Of a DNA stretch of 27,116 nt, positions 1-4,039 are shown one piece after another. Below the pieces are notes generated by a model. The model was not told the origin of the DNA, made no database searches, and saw only the letters and a program-made list of their open reading frames with translations. Position 1 is the stretch's first letter. Each line of letters opens with the position of its first letter. Source of the DNA: a virus; the IMG/VR virus record IMGVR_UViG_3300037070_003333, positions 1-27,116 of that record; one strand, 5' to 3'. The translations under genes were made by a program, and so were the position numbers.

Positions 1-2
1 GA

Positions 3-413
3 ATGAAACAGAGAGGTCGCAAATCCTCGCAGTCGTTATCGACGCTGGCCGACATTTCCGCGGTGCGGCGCCCGGATCCTCCGGCGACTCTGACGGATGA
101 ACAGGCAGACGAGTGGCGCGGGGTTGTCGATCGTTTGCCGGCGGAATGGTTTGGCCGCGAAACGCATCCGCTGCTCGAGCAATATTGCCGGCATGTGGTG
201 CGAGCTCGGCGCCTGGCTCAATTACTGGATGCGTGCGAGTTGGCGACTGAGTTTGATATCAAAGAATACCGTGAGTTGTTAAGCGACGAAATCAAGCAGT
301 CGACCATCATGCAGGGTCTGGCGACGCGGATGAGGATTTCGCAGGCGTCGAGTTATGACGCCTCGCGGTCGCGGCCGGTGAATGCTGCTAAGCCGTGGGA
401 CATGGCCGCTTAG
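3..413 (+). CDS. terS: Phage terminase small subunit
   Basis: This 136-residue protein is the likely DNA-recognition subunit of the packaging motor, which selects phage DNA and hands it to the large terminase. The basic N-terminus (MKQRGRKSSQSL) is followed by a proline-rich linker and a 'LTDEQADEWRGVVDRLPAEWF' type segment. Next comes a helical region with an 'EQYCRHVVRARR' core, and the C-terminus ends in KPWDMAA. This pattern is typical of P27-like small terminases of alphaproteobacterial phages. The window begins two bases before this ATG, so neither its ribosome binding site nor a possible earlier start can be examined. The large terminase lies 3.6 kb downstream rather than adjacent, because an accessory island has come between them. 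Confidence 0.85.
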   Translation: MKQRGRKSSQSLSTLADISAVRRPDPPATLTDEQADEWRGVVDRLPAEWFGRETHPLLEQYCRHVVRARRLAQLLDACELATEFDIKEYRELLSDEIKQSTIMQGLATRMRISQASSYDASRSRPVNAAKPWDMAA

Positions 414-884
414 GTGGCGGTGGATTGGCATTGGCTGGCGATGGGCGCCGGGTTCGCGGCGGTTACTGGCGGGTTGATTGTGAACGGGGCTTTGACGGTA
501 CGGGTTGTTACGGCCGCGGAGCAATTGGTAGACGCGGTGACGACGGACAATGGTCGGCACGGCGGGTTAATAACCCGGGAAACGATCCGGGCGGCTGACG
601 AGTTAAGGGCTCTGCTGCTGGCCTGGCGGCGGGTGTCGCCTGGCGCTGACGGCGAGGAGCTAAGCAACATGGCACAGGAAACGACTTACACTGTCGCGCG
701 GCGGTTTAAGGACTCGAGCGGCCGGCAGTGGGAAGAGGGCGACGCGTTCGAGGAAGCCGACGAGAAGGCGATTGCGAAGGCGCTTCGCGAGGGCAACATT
801 CGCGAGGGCGACCAGGCGACGCAACAGCCGGCCGGCGGGCAAAAGCCTGGCCAGGGCGGCCAGGGTGGACAGCCGAAAGCTTAG
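414..884 (+). CDS. Hypothetical membrane-anchored protein with a strong internal start
   Basis: A GTG directly abuts the small terminase stop and opens a 156-codon frame. Residues 1 to about 30 form a hydrophobic segment. The middle is a soluble helical stretch, and the C-terminal part (from MAQETTYTVARRF) looks like a small beta-barrel or KOW-like domain ending in a Gly/Gln-rich tail. An ATG at 669 has a clear purine-rich ribosome binding site (GAGGAG, about nine bases upstream). A 71-residue soluble product could therefore be made alone or in addition. Resemblance of the short form to small phage head-region proteins is an impression, not a recognised family. The TAG stop shares bases with the TAA stop of the convergent gene at 881. 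The long-form start is less certain than the frame itself. Confidence 0.55.
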   Translation: MAVDWHWLAMGAGFAAVTGGLIVNGALTVRVVTAAEQLVDAVTTDNGRHGGLITRETIRAADELRALLLAWRRVSPGADGEELSNMAQETTYTVARRFKDSSGRQWEEGDAFEEADEKAIAKALREGNIREGDQATQQPAGGQKPGQGGQGGQPKA

Positions 885-1555
885 CCTTGGGCGAAGAAAG
901 GGTTAGGCCGTTTCGGGTTTTTGACGGATCCGACGTTTAGTAGATCCTCGAATATCGAGGCGGCCTGACTCTTGTTCTTGGCGTCGATCTTCTGCCAAAT
1001 TTCATCGGCGAGGTTTTCGTAGAAGCGGGTGAGCTCGTCATCGGCGGAGAGGTCGAACGACTCGAGCCGATTGTTTTCGTTTAGGTTCATGCTCGAGCGG
1101 ATGGCTATTGCCAGGTCGGCGCCGCGCACGGTGCAGAATTTGGCGTGACTGTTGACGGCGCGGAAGCTCTCCGGGCCAAAGCCTTTCACAAGTACTGATG
1201 CGAGCTCCGGTCGACGCGAGAACATGCTCGGGTCGAGGATGAAGCGCATTCGCTTAATCAGTTTGTCTTGCGTGAAGTCGTAAGCCTTTTGTGCGTCGTA
1301 GACTCCCATTGTCCACGTCGCAACTATAACTTCTGCCGCTCCGGTTTGCGTGAGGCAATGCCGGAGGATGTCGACGAGCGAAAATTGCCCGTTGGTGATT
1401 CCGCATATTTCGTCGCCGTCGCGGATCTGGCCGATTAGTGTTGCCGCATCGGCGAAGCCATCTTTTCGGAACAGGCGTCGTTTACTCCCGACGGCGCGGC
1501 GGAAGATGATGGGCTCGAGGGCATCCGCCGGCAGCTTGTCAAATAGCGTGGTCAT
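881..1555 (-). CDS. Phospholipase D-fold protein with a single degenerate HKD motif
   Basis: This 224-residue protein has one PLD-like active-site segment: His137-x-Lys139 followed by a serine pair (154-155) and Asn157 in 'SSMNLNENNR'. That matches the HxK...GSxNLN layout of PLD enzymes and bacterial Nuc-type nucleases. The usual aspartate five residues after the lysine is an arginine here, so catalysis may be altered. The strand segment 'AEVIVATWTMGVYD' (residues 75-87) fits the N-terminal half of the fold. Single-HKD proteins of this kind normally act as dimers. The ATG overlaps the HTH gene stop by four bases (ATGA), so the two are translationally coupled and probably act together. It is the last gene of the leftward operon. 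It might be a nuclease, phosphodiesterase or exclusion factor, and the substrate cannot be read from sequence. Confidence 0.65.
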   Translation of the reverse strand: MTTLFDKLPADALEPIIFRRAVGSKRRLFRKDGFADAATLIGQIRDGDEICGITNGQFSLVDILRHCLTQTGAAEVIVATWTMGVYDAQKAYDFTQDKLIKRMRFILDPSMFSRRPELASVLVKGFGPESFRAVNSHAKFCTVRGADLAIAIRSSMNLNENNRLESFDLSADDELTRFYENLADEIWQKIDAKNKSQAASIFEDLLNVGSVKNPKRPNPFFAQG

Positions 1556-1788
1556 GTGCGGGGCTTCCTGGCGGTGGGTTTCGGGATCTTGAAACCGAGC
1601 TCGGCGGCGGTTGCCTTGGTGAGCTCATAGGAGAGGGCAGCGCAGGCGAGCGCGATATGCCGGCGGATTGGAACGGCGCCGGCGAGCATGCGGCGTAAGC
1701 GATCCTGGGAGATATCGAGCTCGGCTGCGAATTGCTGCCGGTCCCATTCCATGCGGGCGCGGAATTGCTCGAGGGTCTTAGGGGTCAT
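1552..1788 (-). CDS. Cro/XRE-like helix-turn-helix protein
   Basis: This 78-residue protein carries a helix-turn-helix of the kind seen in small phage regulators. Segment 'RMEWDRQQFAAELDISQDRL' (residues 12-31) aligns with helices 2-3 of Cro/XRE proteins. It is followed by 'RRMLAGAVPIRRHIALACAAL', a pattern familiar in alphaproteobacterial prophage XRE proteins. The C-terminus is short and basic. It lies in the leftward operon controlled by the promoter near 2958-2986, which contains palindromic operators. It is therefore the best local candidate for the protein that binds those operators, although this is inference. Its ATG overlaps the stop of a 19-residue upstream frame, and its stop overlaps the PLD-like start, so all three are coupled. 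The leader keeps the ACTGTGCA-ATG end seen in sister genes but lacks a full AAGGA. Confidence 0.7.
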   Translation of the reverse strand: MTPKTLEQFRARMEWDRQQFAAELDISQDRLRRMLAGAVPIRRHIALACAALSYELTKATAAELGFKIPKPTARKPRT

Positions 1789-1844
1789 TGCACAGTTACT
1801 CCGGGTCGCGTAGGTTTCGCTTTGTTCGGCGGTTTTCTAGCCAT
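1785..1844 (-). CDS. Possible 19-residue micro-gene coupled to the HTH gene
   Basis: The leftward strand has an ATG at 1844 preceded at about five bases by GGAG. It encodes the basic peptide MARKPPNKAKPTRPGVTVQ, and its TGA overlaps the ATG of the HTH gene (ATGA). Good ribosome binding site placement and an exact coupling overlap suggest it is translated, at least as a leader that feeds ribosomes into the HTH gene, which itself has a poor Shine-Dalgarno. Five of 19 residues are Lys or Arg and four are Pro. No family is recognised. It may be only a regulatory leader peptide. Confidence 0.4.
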   Translation of the reverse strand: MARKPPNKAKPTRPGVTVQ

Positions 1845-1857
1845 CGTTCTCCACGGT

Positions 1858-1894
1858 AATGAGCCTCGGCGCCTTGGCGGCGTCGAGGCTCATT
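1858..1894 (-). terminator. 11-bp inverted repeat, possible terminator or attenuator
   Basis: AATGAGCCTCG (1858-1868) and CGAGGCTCATT (1884-1894) are perfectly complementary around a 15-base loop. The element lies just after the stop of the leftward gene at 1899 and before the coupled micro-gene/HTH/PLD set. There is no T-run after it on the leftward strand. It is therefore more likely a pausing, processing or attenuation structure that sets HTH/PLD expression below that of the upstream genes than a full terminator. A 18-codon frame beginning at 1893 runs through it but has no good ribosome binding site. Confidence 0.4.
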
Positions 1895-1898
1895 CTGT

Positions 1899-2141
1899 TC
1901 AGCCGGCTTGATCGGCTGGATCGGGCGGTGATACGCACCAATCAATCGCGCGTTCGAGTTCGCGGGCTGATACGGTGCCATCCTCGCGGCGCACCTTGAC
2001 AACAGAGCAATCTGCCAGCGCGGCGTCGGGTAGGCCGAGCATTAAATACTTACCGGCGCCGGAGATGGTGACATTTACTCCGAGCTCGCTAGCTTGTTTG
2101 ATTGCCTCCTCGAGCGGCAGGCGCGGCTTTTCAATTGGCAT
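1899..2141 (-). CDS. Hypothetical protein, 80 residues
   Basis: The start at 2141 was chosen because AAAGGAAACTGTGCA precedes it directly, matching the leader of neighbouring genes; the frame stays open upstream but has no signal there. The protein is an acidic/basic mixed soluble polypeptide. It contains 'LEEAIKQASELGVNVTISG' (helix followed by strand), a 'VVKVRREDG' strand turn, and a C-terminal 'ELERAIDWCVSPPDPADQ'. No catalytic motif or known family is recognised. It is a middle gene of the leftward operon starting at 2909, upstream of the 11-bp inverted repeat. Small phage proteins of this kind often modulate host functions, but no function is supported here. Confidence 0.6.
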   Translation of the reverse strand: MPIEKPRLPLEEAIKQASELGVNVTISGAGKYLMLGLPDAALADCSVVKVRREDGTVSARELERAIDWCVSPPDPADQAG

Positions 2142-2178
2142 TGCACAGTTTCCTTTCTGCTGGTGGTTGGGGCGGCGG

Positions 2179-2406
2179 TTATTCGTAGATGCACTGATCG
2201 ATCTTTGCATCGAAGATGCTGCGTGACACGGTGTAGCGGCCATCGCGCTCGTCGCGGACGGGCACATTATAGACGGCGGTCATATCGGATTTCTCAATCA
2301 GGATGGCGCGGAGAGTGCCGTGTGTTGTCCTCTCGAAAGCGTAGGTAAGGCCGAGCTTGTTAAGCTGGCGAACGGCGGCGACGGCGCTGATACGTTGGTC
2401 GGTCAT
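2179..2406 (-). CDS. Hypothetical protein, 75 residues
   Basis: The ATG at 2406 lies after AAAAGGAACCTGTG, the leader shared with several genes of the island; a GTG one codon earlier is too close to the Shine-Dalgarno. The predicted protein has an N-terminal helix ('AAVRQLNKLGLTYAFER'). A mixed strand region follows ('TLRAILIEKSDMTAVYNV'), with a polar C-terminus ending DQCIYE. It has no transmembrane segment and no recognised motif. The whole 53-base start region, including an upstream hairpin, is a near-exact copy of that in front of the next gene upstream (2619). Confidence 0.6.
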   Translation of the reverse strand: MTDQRISAVAAVRQLNKLGLTYAFERTTHGTLRAILIEKSDMTAVYNVPVRDERDGRYTVSRSIFDAKIDQCIYE

Positions 2407-2455
2407 CACAGGTTCCTTTTGGTGAGGGGTTGGTCGGGCGCCTGGTGGCGCCCGG
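2403..2455 (-). repeat. Leader/hairpin repeat, copy 1
   Basis: This 53-base segment matches 2616-2668 with a single mismatch. On the leftward strand it contains an 8-bp stem (2435-2442 with 2447-2454, four-base loop), then the ribosome binding site AAAAGGA, the conserved ACCTGTG and the ATG of the gene at 2406. Duplication of leader plus hairpin, but not of the coding sequence behind it, points to recombination between intergenic leaders. It could also reflect selection for the same post-transcriptional control. Confidence 0.8.
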
Positions 2456-2460
2456 TTGGA

Positions 2461-2619
2461 TCAGTCGGCCGACACGACGTCGCCGGTTTCGTAGTAGCGA
2501 TGGAGTCTGCTGCTCATGGCGATGCGCTTTGCCTCTGCCACAGTGTCGGCCTCGACGTATTGCTCACAGACAACCGCGCCGGTGCGGCGGTCGACGATGT
2601 TGACGAAATAGGAGTTCAT
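2461..2619 (-). CDS. Hypothetical protein, 52 residues
   Basis: This small leftward gene fills what would otherwise be a gap. ATG at 2619 follows AAAAGGAACCTGTG and the frame ends TGA at 2461. The product starts MNSYFVNIVDRRTGAVVCEQ, then 'YVEADTVAEAKRIAMSSRL', and ends 'YYETGDVVSAD'. The pattern is a strand-turn-strand followed by one helix, like many small phage proteins with a ferredoxin-like or beta-grasp half. No family is identified. Perfect leader conservation with the neighbouring genes is the main evidence that it is real. Confidence 0.6.
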   Translation of the reverse strand: MNSYFVNIVDRRTGAVVCEQYVEADTVAEAKRIAMSSRLHRYYETGDVVSAD

Positions 2620-2668
2620 CACAGGTTCCTTTTGGTGAGGGGGTGGTCGGGCGCCTGGTGGCGCCCGG
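2616..2668 (-). repeat. Leader/hairpin repeat, copy 2
   Basis: This is the second copy of the 53-base leader cassette, one mismatch from 2403-2455. It contains the 8-bp stem (2648-2655 with 2660-2667), the AAAAGGA site and the ATG of the 52-residue gene at 2619. On the leftward transcript each stem lies about 22 bases before a ribosome binding site. That position suits an RNA-stability or processing element between cistrons. Confidence 0.8.
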
Positions 2669-2672
2669 GGGG

Positions 2673-2909
2673 TTAGGAGAGCTCGATCTCGATTTCGTTG
2701 CGGTTGGCGTAGTCGACGAATTTCGCCAGGCGGCCGGCCTCGATTGCGAGTGTGGTAAAGCCGCTGCCGGTGCGGAGCTCGGTCATCAGGTGGCGATGCT
2801 TCTCGAGGAAACGAAAAGTCGCGTCGTGGCCGCCGGGAATGCCGGTTCCGTAATTGGTTAGCAGATACCAGTCGCAGCTTGCCGTTGCCTTGATCCGTCC
2901 GTGGGCCAT
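2673..2909 (-). CDS. Hypothetical protein, 78 residues, first gene of the leftward operon
   Basis: ATG at 2909 follows a strong AAAGGAG site six bases upstream. The protein begins MAHGRIKATASCDWYLLTNY, has a glycine-rich turn (GTGIPGGHDATF), and then a helix 'FLEKHRHLMTELRTGSGF'. It ends in a strand-helix region 'TTLAIEAGRLAKFVDYANRN'. No known motif is recognised. It is the promoter-proximal gene of the operon, about 40 bases downstream of the predicted transcription start from the operator-containing promoter. It should therefore be the most strongly expressed member when that promoter is open. Confidence 0.6.
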   Translation of the reverse strand: MAHGRIKATASCDWYLLTNYGTGIPGGHDATFRFLEKHRHLMTELRTGSGFTTLAIEAGRLAKFVDYANRNEIEIELS

Positions 2910-2957
2910 TTGGGCTCCTTTGGGCTGGCGGCAGGATTGCCGCTGTTCAATGAAAAT

Positions 2958-2986
2958 ACCCTAATACGCGTTTGCGTATCGGTCAA
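2958..2986 (-). promoter_or_regulatory. Leftward sigma70-type promoter P1
   Basis: On the complementary strand TTGACC (2986-2981) and TAGGGT (2963-2958) are separated by exactly 17 bases. The -35 matches consensus in five of six positions and the -10 in three. The whole spacer is filled by the palindrome ATACGCGTTTGCGTAT, so a protein bound there would block RNA polymerase directly. The first gene starts 49 bases further on. Confidence 0.6.
2964..2979. promoter_or_regulatory. Operator O1
   Basis: ATACGCGTTTGCGTAT has perfect 6-bp inverted arms (ATACGC/GCGTAT) around GTTT. It lies exactly in the -35/-10 spacer of P1. Identical to O2, and near-identical to O3 and O4 read on the other strand. 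Confidence 0.75.
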
Positions 2987-2991
2987 CAGAA

Positions 2992-3007
2992 ATACGCGTT
3001 TGCGTAT
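2992..3007. promoter_or_regulatory. Operator O2
   Basis: Exact second copy of ATACGCGTTTGCGTAT, 28 bases centre-to-centre from O1 and five bases beyond the -35 of P1. It lies upstream of the rightward gene at 3049. The pairing suggests cooperative binding by a dimeric repressor. Confidence 0.75.
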
Positions 3008-3048
3008 CGGCGAGCGGTCACGTCTTTGTGAGCTCGGAGGTTAGGGCA

Positions 3049-3216
3049 ATGACACTTGGTTTAGCATACTGGATCTTGATGCTAATCTGGCTCGTGCTCG
3101 GCTTGTATGTTGGTTACATCGGTGCCAGTCATTACGTGCTAGGTGGCAATATCCTGTTGTTCATCCTGCTGTTGCTTCTCGGCTGGCAAGTGTTTGGCGC
3201 TCCGCTGCGGGGGTGA
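3049..3216 (+). CDS. Small membrane protein with two transmembrane segments
   Basis: The ATG at 3049 was chosen because GGAGG lies eight bases upstream; a GTG at 3028 has no such site. The 55-residue product is almost entirely hydrophobic. It has helix one at about residues 3-25 (LAYWILMLIWLVLGLYVGY), a short 'GASHYVLGG' turn, and helix two at about residues 33-51. It is the only rightward gene inside the leftward island and lies divergent from P1, sharing the O1/O2 region. Two-helix proteins of this size in phages include holin-like, exclusion and lysogenic membrane proteins; nothing here decides between them. It ends about 20 bases from the convergent gene at 3238. Confidence 0.65.
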   Translation: MTLGLAYWILMLIWLVLGLYVGYIGASHYVLGGNILLFILLLLLGWQVFGAPLRG

Positions 3217-3237
3217 CGCGGCGGAGCTCGCCTTCGC

Positions 3238-3474
3238 CTAGGTGAAGAGGGCGTAATAAGTTAGCAGCTTGCGCTTGGCGGTGGCGCGGGGCTCGGCGTC
3301 TTCGATCGCGTCGGCCTCGGTCCAGGCGATGTGAAACATCTCGCGGAGCAAGGCGCTCGAGTCGCCGCGGCCGATGTGCCTGGTGGCGCCTCCGGCCTCG
3401 AGCCGGAAGCCGGCTCCGCCGTTGATTTCGACGAGGCGAAAGCCGCCGTCGTGAAACAGGGTCTTCGTGGTCAC
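3238..3474 (-). CDS. Hypothetical protein, 78 residues
   Basis: GTG at 3474 follows CCAAAGGAACCTGTGCC, the island's conserved leader, so it is preferred although the frame stays open much further upstream. The product starts MTTKTLFHDGGFRLVEINGG, with repeated beta strands ('AGFRLEAGGATRHIG'). A helical C-terminal half follows ('LLREMFHIAWTEADAIEDA...TAKRKLLTYYALF'). No known family is recognised. It is the last gene of the second leftward operon (P2), convergent with the small membrane protein gene. Confidence 0.6.
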   Translation of the reverse strand: MTTKTLFHDGGFRLVEINGGAGFRLEAGGATRHIGRGDSSALLREMFHIAWTEADAIEDAEPRATAKRKLLTYYALFT

Positions 3475-3491
3475 GGCACAGGTTCCTTTGG

Positions 3492-3662
3492 TTAAGAGAG
3501 CTCGAGCTCGCGCATGGCGGCCTCGGCCTCGGCGCGGGTGGAGTAAGCGCGGTCCAAGCCTGACCGCCATAGTTTCAGGCTGGCGTCGGCTATTTGCTGG
3601 CCGGTGCCGTGCGGGGCGACGATGTGCCAAAGGTAGTCGGTCGTCTGGATTACTCGATACAT
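3492..3662 (-). CDS. Hypothetical protein, 56 residues
   Basis: ATG at 3662 is preceded by GAGGAAAACCTGTG, a variant of the shared leader. The 56-residue product begins MYRVIQTTDYLWHIVAPHG, continues with a helix 'GQQIADASLKLWRSGL', and ends in an acidic helix 'STRAEAEAAMRELELS'. This strand-helix arrangement recalls small phage proteins of unknown role; no motif is recognised. It is the middle gene of the P2 leftward operon, with 17 bases to the next gene. Confidence 0.6.
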   Translation of the reverse strand: MYRVIQTTDYLWHIVAPHGTGQQIADASLKLWRSGLDRAYSTRAEAEAAMRELELS

Positions 3663-3680
3663 CACAGGTTTTCCTCGGTG

Positions 3681-3962
3681 TTAGATTTCGCGGGGCAGTC
3701 CGTGGGACTGGCGGAGGGCGCGCATGCGCGGCTCGGCAAGCTGGCGGGCCAGGTGGTCGCGGCGGGCTTGGATGGTGGCAGAGGCGGCGGCGATTGCCTC
3801 GGCGCGGGTGACAAACGCCAGGGCGAGTAACTGCTCGGTGTGGCGCCCGTGGTCGACGATCGGCACATAGGGCCAGGCGGGGTTGCGGCCGCGCTTGACG
3901 GCGGTCGGCTTGCCGAAGTCGGCGGCGGCGACGATGGCGGCGATTTGCTCGGTGAGGGTCAT
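3681..3962 (-). CDS. Hypothetical protein, 93 residues, first gene of the P2 operon
   Basis: ATG at 3962 has GGAG eight bases upstream and lies about 20 bases from the predicted P2 transcription start. The product begins with a helix (MTLTEQIAAIVAAADFG), has a basic loop 'KPTAVKRGRNPAWPYVPIV', then 'HTEQLLALAFVTRAEAIAAA'. It ends in a basic helix 'TIQARRDHLARQLAEPRMR'. The overall basic charge would allow nucleic-acid binding, but there is no recognised domain. Confidence 0.6.
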   Translation of the reverse strand: MTLTEQIAAIVAAADFGKPTAVKRGRNPAWPYVPIVDHGRHTEQLLALAFVTRAEAIAAASATIQARRDHLARQLAEPRMRALRQSHGLPREI

Positions 3963-3988
3963 CGATCGGACTCCAGGTCAACGAAACG

Positions 3989-4017
3989 ACGATACGCAAA
4001 CACGCATCGGAAGTCAA
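3989..4017 (-). promoter_or_regulatory. Leftward sigma70-type promoter P2
   Basis: On the complementary strand TTGACT (4017-4012) and TATCGT (3994-3989) are 17 bases apart; -35 matches consensus in five of six positions and -10 in four. Operator O3 overlaps the -10 and most of the spacer, and O4 lies just beyond the -35. This is the same architecture as P1. Confidence 0.65.
3992..4007. promoter_or_regulatory. Operator O3
   Basis: ATACGCAAACACGCAT is the reverse-orientation operator with two mismatches, so it is probably the weakest of the four. It covers the end of the P2 -10 and most of its spacer. Confidence 0.65.
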
Positions 4018-4023
4018 TCGCAA

Positions 4024-4039
4024 ATGCGCAAACGCGTAT
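4024..4039. promoter_or_regulatory. Operator O4, overlapping the large terminase start
   Basis: ATGCGCAAACGCGTAT matches the operator with one mismatch and lies 32 bases centre-to-centre from O3. Its first three bases are the proposed ATG of the large terminase gene, so binding here could also affect late gene transcription passing through. Confidence 0.65.

Noticed and set aside
1837-1893. An 18-codon leftward frame starting MSLDAAKAPRL
   Set aside because: It lies on the 11-bp inverted repeat and has no convincing ribosome binding site, so its open frame is probably incidental.
2320-2676. A rightward frame containing a repeated Trp-rich peptide
   Set aside because: The repeat is only the translation of the duplicated leader/hairpin DNA; real genes lie on the other strand.
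3238-4023. A single 261-codon leftward frame across the P2 operon
   Set aside because: Only its last 78 codons look like protein. The upstream part is Arg/His/Pro-rich and conflicts with two better frames that have shared leaders and sensible stop/start spacing.
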